This document shows, one piece after another, positions 43,035-52,718 of a stretch of DNA of 64,000 bases. Positions within the stretch are counted from its first letter, which is position 1, and every line of letters begins with the position of its first letter. The stretch is from Rhodoferax_B sp049316285 (GTDB lineage: Bacteria > Pseudomonadota > Gammaproteobacteria > Burkholderiales > Burkholderiaceae_C). Made by a program: the position numbers and the translations under genes. The stretch lies in assembly GCF_049316285.1 (NCBI RefSeq), contig NZ_JBMOXA010000012.1, forward strand, positions 1 to 64,000, read 5' to 3'. A model generated the notes under the pieces. The model saw only the letters and a list, made by a program, of their open reading frames with translations. It searched no databases and had not been told where the DNA came from.

Positions 43035-45665
43035 TCAGTTCAACGACACCCCCATCGCTTGTCTCCGCGCTTCGGCAGCCTTATTGGAATTTGAGATGGC
43101 TGTGAGAGCAACTTCGAGCTTCACAACATCTGCTAGAAATTCATGATGCTCAGGCAATGGTGGAGGCGCTTCGGCTCCCCCCTCATGGGCGAAATAAGAC
43201 GTTCTGGTGACGTTGTCGTAGACGGACTTCACATGGTCGTCCTCAACGCTAACTGACCGCAACTTTAGGGTGCTGATGGGTCGGTGGAATCTCCGCACCG
43301 TCCCATTAAACATCTGCTCCTCAACCAGCAGCTCCCACGAGTCCCGCAGGCGCCGATAGCCGTCGCGTATAAGCAGGTTGTAGGCGTCAATGTCCTGTGC
43401 TTCCTCGATAGCGGCTTTGGCTTTGCCGTGGAGCTCCTTCAAAAGATTCACCCGCTTCCTCACGTTTTGCCCCTCGAAAGGAAGCTCTTCCTTGCAGTGG
43501 CCTTTACTTTTTCCGGCTGAAAAGACGTGCCGCATGGTCGCCGAATGCCCGGAAGCCTTTGCGCTTTCCTTCAGCTCCCAAGCAAATGCCAAGTCGTGGG
43601 TAAAGACGATGACCTGACGGTGTTTGGCCTCTTCGGCCAACCGCTTGGCAATGCGCTCTCGTCGCATTTGGTCAAGAGAGTTCACGGGGTCATCGAAAAC
43701 GATGCCAGACTTGGCGGGCTCAAGACTTACTTCAGCCAAGAAGGATGCGATTGCGATAGCCCGTTGCTCGCCTTCACTTAGGACACCAGAAAGCTTCACT
43801 TTGGGTCCTAAGAGCGCACCTGCAAGCTTCAATTGCTGGCGACGCGCGCCCTTCTGACCGGTCAGGTCAAGGGAAACATCAATGCCGACGACATTCAAGG
43901 CCTTCAGCTCCCGAGAAAGCGCTTCTTGAAGCTCCTTCGTAATTGCTTTTTGGTAGAGTTCCCCGCTTTTCTGGGTCAGCGCGTTGGTGCGACAGCATTT
44001 GAGCGCGTCCACATACAAGGCGTCCACCTGAGCAGCCTTGATGCATGCCAGAACGACGTCTCTATGGTCGGCAAGCTTGGTGCGGTCCTGAAGCTCTGCC
44101 AGTCGCTTTTGCTTCGCTTGGCGCACCTCAGGTGTGAGCCCAGCCTCAATCTTGGCGGCCTGCTCCAGCAGTCCATTGATGAAAGCTCTCAAAGATTCTT
44201 CGGGGCCCTTCTGAAGTGGCTCGAACTCTGGGAGAACTTGGGTTACGGCGATTTGGAGCAACCCTGCGTGCCGCGCCTTCAAGGTCGCAACTCGCTCAGC
44301 AATTCCCGCATTTAAGGGCTCCGAGCGCTCCTTGATTTCGTCGAGGATAGTAGGGTCAGTGGGGAACGCGTCGACCGGCGCTTTTTTCATTGGCGAATAG
44401 AGCTCCTTGTAGGCAAGCCTCGCCCCGTCGAGACGACGCTGAGCATCCGATTGCAAGAACTCCCAGAATCGGTTTAAGCGCTCGCGAGCGGGGCCGCCGA
44501 GCGGCTGTTGGCACAAGACACAATTTGCGTCGTGAGGGCCCGGAAACTCCGACTGCGGATAGGCTTGGGATGCAAATTCCACAGCACTGCGCATAAGGAT
44601 GACCCAGGGTTCAGTTCCTGTACCTGGCAGCGCTCCGTCCTTCATGGCCGCGGAGGCCATTTCCACGGCTTTGGCCAACCCTTTGAGCTCGTCGAACAGC
44701 CGTTGTAGGTCCGTCACTCGGTCATCCTGAAGCGGCTCAGTCAACTTTTCAAGCTCCTGCTCCAAGCCCCTGCAGCGCTGAGCCAGTCTACGAAGTTCCT
44801 GCACAGTCTTTTGCCTGTCGCCATCGGCTAGTAGCTTGACTAGGTCTTGAATCTCTTGCTGTTCCTCCACTGTCAAAGAGGCAAGTGCGTCGACCGTCTT
44901 CGGGTCAGTGCGGGAAGAGATGGATGTAACGAAGCGACCAACATCTGTGTTGCTGCCAACGAAAGGCCCGAGCAATGAACGGTCGAACGCATGACTTTGA
45001 CGCTCCTTCTCAAGATGACGCTGAGCCCACTCCATGCAGTGTGAGAGTTCACGAAGGATGTCCATGCCGTAGGGCACAAAGGAAACGTCTGCTTGCTCGT
45101 CCACAAAGACTCGAGCGCAGTGAGCGTCGAAAATTGCGACCCGCGAGAGGTCAGCCGGTGACGCGGAGCCATCGACCCACTTTTGGTTCCCAGGTTTTCC
45201 GGATGACAGCCATTCAAAGGTCGCTTCAACCGGCCCAGTTGCCTGCGCCTCCTTAAACACATTCGGCAGGATAGATTCGGTGTATCTGGCACGGCAGGCC
45301 TTCTTAAGCGCTCGCGCATACCCAGACTTGCCGGACCCGTTGTACCCGTAAACCACCGTCAGGCCTTCAGACGCAAAGGTGATGCCGTCATCAAACCCGA
45401 TGGCGTTAATGTTGCGCGGCTGACGCAAGCCAGTCAAACTCACATTCACCCCGGGAGCCGCGGCTACGGGCAGGTCGTCTAGCTTTATTCGGATTGGTCG
45501 CTTTTCGAGTTCGCCGCCCAAGCCGGCGTAAACCTTCATTAGCTCAGCAATCTCAAGGTGGTCGGCTTCCGAGAGCGTCCCCTTCTCCACGATAAGTCGA
45601 ACAGCGTGTGACATCCACCCGTATTGCGCGTCGGCCCACTCCGCAATCTCCTTGACCAAAGACAT
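43035..45665 (-). CDS. AAA_13/RloC-like SMC-type ATPase with zinc-hook motif
   Basis: The 876-residue protein is an SMC/Rad50-like ATPase split by a long helical region. Walker A is GYNGSGKS (107-114), the ABC signature LSEGEQRA (629-636), Walker B SGIVFDDP (653-660) and the H-loop VIVFTHD (685-691). A CVLC zinc-hook-like pair (382-385) sits mid-way in the coiled region. The last 150 residues are conserved-looking and carry RRLRDSWELLVEEQMF. RloC and PrrC, tRNA anticodon nucleases activated by DNA damage or phage, share this plan, so a toxic RNase C-terminus is plausible but not shown. It should be part of an anti-phage unit with the small gene after it. Confidence 0.7.
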   Translation of the reverse strand: MSLVKEIAEWADAQYGWMSHAVRLIVEKGTLSEADHLEIAELMKVYAGLGGELEKRPIRIKLDDLPVAAAPGVNVSLTGLRQPRNINAIGFDDGITFASEGLTVVYGYNGSGKSGYARALKKACRARYTESILPNVFKEAQATGPVEATFEWLSSGKPGNQKWVDGSASPADLSRVAIFDAHCARVFVDEQADVSFVPYGMDILRELSHCMEWAQRHLEKERQSHAFDRSLLGPFVGSNTDVGRFVTSISSRTDPKTVDALASLTVEEQQEIQDLVKLLADGDRQKTVQELRRLAQRCRGLEQELEKLTEPLQDDRVTDLQRLFDELKGLAKAVEMASAAMKDGALPGTGTEPWVILMRSAVEFASQAYPQSEFPGPHDANCVLCQQPLGGPARERLNRFWEFLQSDAQRRLDGARLAYKELYSPMKKAPVDAFPTDPTILDEIKERSEPLNAGIAERVATLKARHAGLLQIAVTQVLPEFEPLQKGPEESLRAFINGLLEQAAKIEAGLTPEVRQAKQKRLAELQDRTKLADHRDVVLACIKAAQVDALYVDALKCCRTNALTQKSGELYQKAITKELQEALSRELKALNVVGIDVSLDLTGQKGARRQQLKLAGALLGPKVKLSGVLSEGEQRAIAIASFLAEVSLEPAKSGIVFDDPVNSLDQMRRERIAKRLAEEAKHRQVIVFTHDLAFAWELKESAKASGHSATMRHVFSAGKSKGHCKEELPFEGQNVRKRVNLLKELHGKAKAAIEEAQDIDAYNLLIRDGYRRLRDSWELLVEEQMFNGTVRRFHRPISTLKLRSVSVEDDHVKSVYDNVTRTSYFAHEGGAEAPPPLPEHHEFLADVVKLEVALTAISNSNKAAEARRQAMGVSLN

Positions 45666-45761
45666 CCGGACTCCTCCATGTTGCTTTACACCGGAGCATA
45701 TAAGTGCAAACGCAATTCGAAAACAAGGAACACGAAGCCGTTCATTACGCTCACATCGCTT

Positions 45762-48700
45762 TCACTGTGGAATACGTATTGCCTGGTCGGATTCCAGTAC
45801 AGCTTCGGCTTCAACTAAGGCATCTACAGCTAGGCCAACCCGCGCTTCTGCGTCAGCAGTAGTTCGTGTCATACCGACCAAGCGGCAAACTGAACGCGCC
45901 ACATCCTGTCGCGGCGAGCCGCCTGCCTGTTGGAGGACGTGTTTGACTAGCGCCCCAATTTCTTGGAGGCAAATGTCGTTTACGTGGCGACGGGACTCAT
46001 CAGTGCTTCCCGCTATCCGGAAAATCGACCAAGCATCAGGTTCAGAGCCTGCCGGCCAATAAAAAACCGTCCCGTCTTCTGTCGTGCGAACCAGCGAGCC
46101 AGAGATAAGTCGTTTCAGGCGTTCTGTGATTCTTGAGCCAGTGCGCTCCAATCCCCAAGCACGAGCGACCTTTTTGAACAGTAAGGCTTCTGCGATAGGG
46201 CCTTCAGTGTCCACAATAAGTTGCAAGTGATGGGCCAATTCTGCTGACGCAGAGTGCTCGTAAAACTTGATTGGGTCCCCGGCGGAAATGCTCGCTTGGG
46301 CATACACAGGGGGCGAGAACAATTCGACAGTGGCAGCCGCTGCAATCGGCGCTTCGGTCATTGGCGGCTCATGGAAGTCTATTGGGGTAGCCTTTTCGTC
46401 CACAGGCGACTCCTGGTCGGCGGCTGCCAATGGTTCGTCCCGCTCCTCTTCCGAAGCCTCCAACAAGGACTGCAATATCTGTGTGACTTTATGGAGCTCT
46501 CGCTCTGGGTCGAGCCACCAGTCGGTCGACCAAATTCGGTGTATCCGCCAACCCAAACTCTCGAGTACGTGTTGTCGAAGGCGGTCACGGTCGCGCGCCG
46601 TTGCACCGGAGTGGTACGCGCGTCCATCACACTCTATTCCGACCAGATAGCGCCCTGGTGCACGTGGGTCTACGACAGCCAAGTCAATACGATAGCCTGA
46701 GCACCCAACCTGGGGGTGCACAACCCAACCTGCGTTACGGAGCAACTTGATGACTGCCGTTTCGAATGGACTGTCCGGGTCAAGCCCCGTTACTGTGCTC
46801 TGGGCTGCGAGTGCACGTGCCCCTCGGATGGCGAACTCAAGGTAGTGTTTTAAGTCACGAACGCCGGCCGCCCGAACGCGAGCCAAGTCAATTTGTTCCG
46901 GCAGCAATGTGCTGTAGATGACAACAGCCTCCCGGGCTCGGGAGATGGCCACATTCAGCCGACGATGGCCCCCCTCACCATTTAGGGGGCCAAAGTTCAT
47001 GGTGATTTTTCCGCTGGAATCGGGGCCGTAGGTAATGGAGAAAAAGATGACGTCACGCTCGTCCCCTTGAACGTTCTCCAGATTCTTGATGAACAACGCC
47101 TCATTTGCTCGCCCTGCGATGGCTCGGTCGAGCGCCGTATTTGTGCGCCGACGTTCCTCAAGCAACGTCTCGATGAGAACTTGCTGCGTCTGGTTGAAGG
47201 TCACCACACCCAACGTCAGGTGGGTTTTCCGCGGGTTCAGGTAATGTTCTTCAATACCCGCCACGATGGCCTCTGCTTCGGCACGGTTCGTTCTGGTCGC
47301 ACCGCGGTCGTACACGCCGTGAACTCTCTCGAAGCGGACTGCAATATCGTCTGTGACCGGGGAAGGGAATGTCACCAACTCCGAGTCGTAATAGGTGACG
47401 TTGCTAAACGTGATGAGGCTCTCGTGTCGGCTACGGTAGTGCCATTGCAGGCTCAGTCGGTTCATGCCTGCGCCAAGGCACTCGTCAAGAATGCTTTCCA
47501 GGTCCTCGACCTGTTCCTCGCCAGTGGAGGCTTCGTCAGGGTCTGTGGATTTGTTGAAGAAATTCGTCGGTGGGAGCTGTTTCGGGTCACCAACCACGGC
47601 CAACTGCTTTCCACGGGCGATGACGCCTACGGCATCCCACACCGAGATTTGTGACGCTTCGTCAAAGACCACGAGGTCGAACTGCGAATACCCGGCGTCG
47701 AGGTATTGTGAAACCGACAGCGGCGACATCAGGAGACAGGGCTTCAGCTTTGGTAAAAGCGTTGGGAGTGTGCGAACAAGCTGGCGAACGGGGATATGCC
47801 CTCGCTGCTTCTGGAGTTCTCGCCGCAGTCGTCCCAACTCGCTCTCGGCACCGACCACCGCACCTGAGGGCGCAGGAATACGCCCGGAAAGCATGGCCGC
47901 GATGTATTTTTCTGTCAGCTTCTGGAACTTACTGTCGGCCTGCCGGAACTCGCGGATTTTCTGCTCATGCACTGCACTGGAAAACGACCGCAGGATGGGG
48001 TCGTCGCCCATGGTCCGTTTGAGCCACCAGCTTTGGTAGCTAAACTCGAAGTGGTTGGCAACATCACTAAGAGGAATGGCCCCCTCTTCGAGGTTTGCAA
48101 TCAAGCCTTGCAGCCCGTGAGCAATCGCCGAATCGCGTGCTCCGCGCCATAAGCACCAGGGCTGCAGATAACGTTTTGAGGACTTCCAACCCTCGACGAT
48201 GCTTTGGATACGTTCCAGGGCACCGTCAGCATTGTCGGCGCCTTGGAGTGGCTCGTTCGCCTTCGCCAGTGTGACCAACGCCTCAAGCTTTTGCCGGAAC
48301 AACCGCCAGGCGTCACGGTATTCCAAGAGGGCTCGGCCTGCCGTCCCCCCCGGAGACAGCAAGGCGCGATTCTCAGCCACGAGCGGCTGGAGCGTTTGTC
48401 GCAAGGTTATCGCTTGTTGCGGGTCACCCGCCAGCCGAACGACCGCGTCTGCGAAGCGCTTGGCCCAGGCCTCATGGTCACCGATGGCGACCCACTCTGT
48501 TTCCAATCCAGCGTACGCGTCCCCAAGCAAGACTTCTGCGTCGGCTTGCATGGATTTCAGAACAACATCTTCCTCGTTGACGTCGACCAATGCGCTCAAT
48601 GCAGTTTTGACCTGCTCAGGCGAGGGTCGTTTGCCGTCTACGCGGTAGTTTTGCAAATTGGACGTCACTGAGCGCATGGCCAAAGCCGATTTAGGCCACC

Positions 48701-51700
48701 AAGCGGCTGTGGCGCGCGACCATTCCCTCAGCAAGGCCGCTCCATCCAATTTCGCGAGTTGAGGCGTCCATCCTGAGCCGACGCGGTCCCAGTGACTAGC
48801 GCGCGCCAGTCCATGTTTGGCAAGGCTTTGAACCCGGCTGCGTGCCGTCGGGTCGTGAGCCTGCTGCGCTAGGCCCGCAGGGACCTTCGGCGCGGCGAGC
48901 AGAATGTCTGCGAGGACGTCCAGACTTGTATAGGCATCAATGCAGAGGCCATTGCCGGGACGCTCAATCAATTTGCCGACCGTGGATGCTTTTTCTCGCA
49001 ATGTTGTCGCGGCAGCGTCCACAGACTGGCAGGCATCCATCAACTCGTCAGCCCAGGTCGGTGTCCAGTCGGTTTTGCCAACCAACGTCAGAGGATGAGC
49101 ATCCAAGGAGGTCAGGGCGCCTGCAAGGGCTTCAATGCGTCGCGCCGTCTCTCTGAGCTTGTCCAAATCCTCCCGCGAATGCGCCAGTGCGTCGGTCCAC
49201 GGCATGACTGCAGCGGGGGCGCCGATGTGACCGATGCAGGTCCCCGTGGCTTCGAAAACAGTTAACCCGTTGGGATACTCGCGGTGCAGTGAGTCGACCA
49301 AGCCATTCAACTCTTGACGCAGTTGAGCCAACCGCTCGGCTTCGCGCCCCCAATCGTCGGCGGTGCGCTGACCGCCGACGTCCAGAGATGTGCCCAGTTG
49401 CTGGAGCACCTCGGTTTTTTTGGACTTGGAAGAGTGCAGCTCCAAGCAGAAAGGGCCCAAACCAATGTCGTTCAGACGTCGGTGTACAACGGACAGCGCG
49501 GCCATTTTTTCCGACACAAAGAGTACCGTCTTACCCTTCCCAAGGCAGTGAGCAATAAGGTTGGTGATGGTCTGGCTCTTGCCGGTGCCTGGCGGCCCTT
49601 CAAGAACAAGGTCTCTACCAGCGTCGATAGCGCAGATGGCTTTCAACTGAGAGGAGTCAGAGAGCAGCGGCGCCAGAATGTCCTGGGGACGATGCGTCTG
49701 GTCCATGCGTTCGAACTCGCCTTCGACCTTCTCATTCGCGAAGGCCTGGCCTGCGTTTTCAATCAAATGCTTGACGACACGGTTGGTCTTCAATTGCTCG
49801 GTTCGGTCTTGCAGGTCCTTCCACATTAGATACTTGGTGAAGGAGAAGATGCCTAGATGGGCTTGCTCCAAAACCTCCCACTTCGGAATCTCCGCCACGG
49901 CAAGACGGAACGCCTGAAGCACCTTGGCGACGTCAACGCCCTTCTCGTCCACAGGAAGAGTGTCAAGGCCCGGAATTCGCAGCTCGAAATTGTTCTTGAG
50001 CAACTGCAACAACGTGGGATTGATGATGGCTTCGTCGTCATGGCGCGCGAGCCTGAAGCCTGCGCGGACCGATTGGCGCTGCAAAGTGACAGGAATCAGC
50101 AGGAGTGGGGCTAGATGAGCGGCCTCTGCCTTCTCCGCCTCGGTCCATCTCAGCAACCCGATTGCCAAATACAAGGTATTGGCACCACCCTCCTCCAGAC
50201 CCATGCGCGCTGCCGCGTTGATAGCCAAAAGGTGACCATCCAAAGCCTCTGGCGACACACGTGCCAGAAGCTCTCGATTCCCCAGGGCGTCAGTGGCCAT
50301 GTCGTCAATCGGACTACGGCCAGCACGATTGGAGTGCACCTGGGCCATGCGAGGGTCACTACCGTCCATCAAATTGGGGAGTGGCCGGATTCGAAACTCT
50401 CTTCCTTCCGAAAGAGCGTCTTCCAACTGCGCCAAACTTGGTGCCACGAATTGCAAAGTGGCCTTGGTAGGCTTGAAGTTGAGCAACTTGTTCCGAAGGG
50501 TGAGGTCCAGAAGCTTGGACTTCCACTTCGCGAGCCGGCCTTCGGGGGTGTCATCGTTTGACAGGTCAAGCGGGATAAGCGTACTGGCATCAAGTGGGGG
50601 TAAGTCCGGCGTTATCTCGATGGCTTCAGCTTGTTCTTCCTCATGTTCCGCCTCAGCACGCTTTATCCCCGTGTTGCGCGAGGGAAGCGGCTTAATTTGT
50701 ACTTCGCGCGCACGTCGGATATCGACCGCGTAGCGGAAAGTGTCGTCCTCCAGCAGGTGGGCTTGCCCCTGCTCCATCGCAATACGTAGAGAGGGTCGAT
50801 GGCTGTGGTGCTGAGCGACACCTGTGGTTTCGAAAACCAGGAACTCGCCGCTGTCTACGCGCTTGCGAACGGCCTGCACGTCGTCCGATAGTGGGTCGGG
50901 GAAACAAACAGCATGCAACCAGACACCGACCCAGGCATGGCCGTCCTTGATAAGGATGGCCGGGCGCAGGCCCGCTTGCTCGAAGCAAGAGGCAAAAAGC
51001 ATTGCCAAATCGAGGCAAGTGGCAACCCGACTTTCCAGAATTCGGTCAGGTGTGCGTATCTTCTGTCCATCCGCACCGAACGAGGCGGGTGGCTCAGCGT
51101 ATTGCAGGCCTTCGGCCGCCACGGTACTGTAGATGGCGGATATCTGCTTCCAGACCACGTCTCGACTTTTGGACTGGTAGCCGCTCATGGAGAGCTCGCT
51201 ATGGCTTGACCGCAGCAGCTTGGATGCCTTGCCGACCAGAATATCGACGGCGGGGTTGTTCGGCATGCAAAAGGCCGCCAAGAGCTCAGGCAGGGCGCGG
51301 GTGCCGGCCCATTGGTCGTAAGCCAAGACCTCGATTGGCTGAGACACGTGCGAAAGCTCAGAAGACCCTGACACCGCTGAAACGGAAATACTCGCTCGCA
51401 CCGTCTCTTGCAGGTCCGATAAGTAGGCGTGGTCTGGCCGCAGGTCCACGGGAGATAGCAGTCGTGTCTCGGTTGGATTTAGCCGGTCAAAACGTAGTTT
51501 GGTTCCCTCCGCAAAGCGCGGATTGCAATTGATTAGGACTTCGACGTTCTCGATGGCCTCGCTCCCCTGATTGGTCAAGCGAAGGGACCTGATGACCGGA
51601 ACGGCGTTTTGGATGGAGGCATACCCCAGGGTAGGGTCGGATTCGACTTCGATGAGCAGCCCTGAAGCGCTTGACTGGAGCATGTCTGAAGCCCAAGTGC

Positions 51701-51764
51701 TGGGCTCTTCAGCGACTGGCTGCTGCGGGGCTAAGTCAATATCCTTGCGGTCCAAATAATCCAT
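45762..51764 (-). CDS. DUF4011 helicase with Vsr-like nuclease domain (Hhe-type defence protein)
   Basis: This 2000-residue protein contains, in order: an Ig-like N-terminus; a transglutaminase-like segment with Cys250 in VATCLDLA and His276 in KDGHAWVGVW; a DUF4011-like region (LAKWKSKLLDLTLRNKLLNF, about 411-430); and a superfamily 1 helicase. The helicase has Walker A GPPGTGKS (723-730), VVFDEASQ near 1365, and later motifs VQGDERDVIFFS and LNVAISRAREAVV. A Vsr/MTES_1575-type nuclease (about 1660-1755, with YRIDLAVVD and GIECDGRAYH) and a DUF3320-like tail follow. The same architecture has been described as a single-protein anti-phage system (Hhe). AGGGAG precedes the ATG. It should act on DNA of invaders; mechanism is inferred. 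Confidence 0.78.
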   Translation of the reverse strand: MDYLDRKDIDLAPQQPVAEEPSTWASDMLQSSASGLLIEVESDPTLGYASIQNAVPVIRSLRLTNQGSEAIENVEVLINCNPRFAEGTKLRFDRLNPTETRLLSPVDLRPDHAYLSDLQETVRASISVSAVSGSSELSHVSQPIEVLAYDQWAGTRALPELLAAFCMPNNPAVDILVGKASKLLRSSHSELSMSGYQSKSRDVVWKQISAIYSTVAAEGLQYAEPPASFGADGQKIRTPDRILESRVATCLDLAMLFASCFEQAGLRPAILIKDGHAWVGVWLHAVCFPDPLSDDVQAVRKRVDSGEFLVFETTGVAQHHSHRPSLRIAMEQGQAHLLEDDTFRYAVDIRRAREVQIKPLPSRNTGIKRAEAEHEEEQAEAIEITPDLPPLDASTLIPLDLSNDDTPEGRLAKWKSKLLDLTLRNKLLNFKPTKATLQFVAPSLAQLEDALSEGREFRIRPLPNLMDGSDPRMAQVHSNRAGRSPIDDMATDALGNRELLARVSPEALDGHLLAINAAARMGLEEGGANTLYLAIGLLRWTEAEKAEAAHLAPLLLIPVTLQRQSVRAGFRLARHDDEAIINPTLLQLLKNNFELRIPGLDTLPVDEKGVDVAKVLQAFRLAVAEIPKWEVLEQAHLGIFSFTKYLMWKDLQDRTEQLKTNRVVKHLIENAGQAFANEKVEGEFERMDQTHRPQDILAPLLSDSSQLKAICAIDAGRDLVLEGPPGTGKSQTITNLIAHCLGKGKTVLFVSEKMAALSVVHRRLNDIGLGPFCLELHSSKSKKTEVLQQLGTSLDVGGQRTADDWGREAERLAQLRQELNGLVDSLHREYPNGLTVFEATGTCIGHIGAPAAVMPWTDALAHSREDLDKLRETARRIEALAGALTSLDAHPLTLVGKTDWTPTWADELMDACQSVDAAATTLREKASTVGKLIERPGNGLCIDAYTSLDVLADILLAAPKVPAGLAQQAHDPTARSRVQSLAKHGLARASHWDRVGSGWTPQLAKLDGAALLREWSRATAAWWPKSALAMRSVTSNLQNYRVDGKRPSPEQVKTALSALVDVNEEDVVLKSMQADAEVLLGDAYAGLETEWVAIGDHEAWAKRFADAVVRLAGDPQQAITLRQTLQPLVAENRALLSPGGTAGRALLEYRDAWRLFRQKLEALVTLAKANEPLQGADNADGALERIQSIVEGWKSSKRYLQPWCLWRGARDSAIAHGLQGLIANLEEGAIPLSDVANHFEFSYQSWWLKRTMGDDPILRSFSSAVHEQKIREFRQADSKFQKLTEKYIAAMLSGRIPAPSGAVVGAESELGRLRRELQKQRGHIPVRQLVRTLPTLLPKLKPCLLMSPLSVSQYLDAGYSQFDLVVFDEASQISVWDAVGVIARGKQLAVVGDPKQLPPTNFFNKSTDPDEASTGEEQVEDLESILDECLGAGMNRLSLQWHYRSRHESLITFSNVTYYDSELVTFPSPVTDDIAVRFERVHGVYDRGATRTNRAEAEAIVAGIEEHYLNPRKTHLTLGVVTFNQTQQVLIETLLEERRRTNTALDRAIAGRANEALFIKNLENVQGDERDVIFFSITYGPDSSGKITMNFGPLNGEGGHRRLNVAISRAREAVVIYSTLLPEQIDLARVRAAGVRDLKHYLEFAIRGARALAAQSTVTGLDPDSPFETAVIKLLRNAGWVVHPQVGCSGYRIDLAVVDPRAPGRYLVGIECDGRAYHSGATARDRDRLRQHVLESLGWRIHRIWSTDWWLDPERELHKVTQILQSLLEASEEERDEPLAAADQESPVDEKATPIDFHEPPMTEAPIAAAATVELFSPPVYAQASISAGDPIKFYEHSASAELAHHLQLIVDTEGPIAEALLFKKVARAWGLERTGSRITERLKRLISGSLVRTTEDGTVFYWPAGSEPDAWSIFRIAGSTDESRRHVNDICLQEIGALVKHVLQQAGGSPRQDVARSVCRLVGMTRTTADAEARVGLAVDALVEAEAVLESDQAIRIPQ

Positions 51765-51901
51765 TGGCGTGGAACTCCCTTATGTCACATGGATTTTGAG
51801 GGAACAGTCGGCGTTCTGGGGGAAAAGGCTACCACTCGACATGAATTTTCTAAGGCTCGCCGCAAAGCACCATAAAACCGGAAGCTGCGGCGGCGTCTAA
51901 A

Positions 51902-52390
51902 TCAAGTGTCGATGGACGGTTGAGTACTTCGACTTTCGGAAGCTTTGCGGCCATCGAAGTAGGCGTGGTAAACCTTGTAGACCGGGAAAAAGATATCTCG
52001 AATTTCTCTTCCATCGACAAGGAAGTGAGTCACGCCTAGCGAATCACCGGCCCTTCCAAATCCCGCCCTAAACCCCTGGAGAATGTTAGTCCGCGCAGTC
52101 AGGCTGTCAGATGTGTAGTGCTTCGCGCTATTACAGAGCTCACGAACAATCCTGTACTCAGGCATTTCATGCAGCCCGGCGTGTAGCTTCTCTTCCTCAG
52201 AGAGGTCTGCCTCTGGCTTGCCCTTGTATGACTCATACCCGTCAGGGCAAATCCATTCCCTTAAGTGGTACAGCGGAAAGATGACATCAAATATCCCGTC
52301 CTCTGACGGTTTGGCACAAAAGCCGTCAAGGCTACGCGCCAGCTTTTCGAATAAACGTGCGGAGGTATTAACTGAGTAGATTCCGGCCAT
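51902..52390 (-). CDS. Hypothetical protein
   Basis: The 162-residue product has no recognised family. It has an LREWICPDGYESYKGK stretch (62-77), a RIVRELCNSAKHYTS helix (98-112), and an aromatic-rich C-terminus (DIFFPVYKVYHAYFDG). The RxxxNxxKH look recalls HEPN-like helical bundles, but the R-to-H spacing is wrong for the catalytic motif. It lies 137 bases upstream of the giant helicase in the same direction and may be part of that unit. Confidence 0.55.
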   Translation of the reverse strand: MAGIYSVNTSARLFEKLARSLDGFCAKPSEDGIFDVIFPLYHLREWICPDGYESYKGKPEADLSEEEKLHAGLHEMPEYRIVRELCNSAKHYTSDSLTARTNILQGFRAGFGRAGDSLGVTHFLVDGREIRDIFFPVYKVYHAYFDGRKASESRSTQPSIDT

Positions 52391-52453
52391 GTCATTCTGA
52401 ATGAGGAATTCGGAAACACAGCTTATACCGAGCCAGCCGCGCGAAAGGCAGTT

Positions 52454-52612
52454 ATGGCCTATTTTCCTAAAATCGAGGCCGCTTCATTTAGTGGATGGGC
52501 CCATTGGCAAGCCAACCAGAAAGAGGAAACGGCTGGCCGCCCCATCAGTTACTGTGAGTTTGTGGAGCGCACCGTCATCGAATTCTTGCCGCATCTGCGA
52601 CCACAAGACTAG
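52454..52612 (+). CDS. Small open frame or gene remnant
   Basis: This 52-codon frame begins MAYFPKIEAASFSGWA and ends FLPHLRPQD. Its composition looks protein-like (balanced, tryptophan pair, acidic/basic mix) rather than random. The frame is open upstream to 52376 without an ATG, and that part runs into the start of the opposite gene. It could be a short gene or the tail of one cut away by rearrangement. No family is recognised. Confidence 0.3.
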   Translation: MAYFPKIEAASFSGWAHWQANQKEETAGRPISYCEFVERTVIEFLPHLRPQD

Positions 52613-52718
52613 AAATCGTCAATGCCGAAAAAACCTAAATCTTGGCGAATTGACTGATGACGCGCTTTCGCCGTTCAACGTAAGGTCGCATCGACCGTCA
52701 GGCACGACGAGATTTCTG

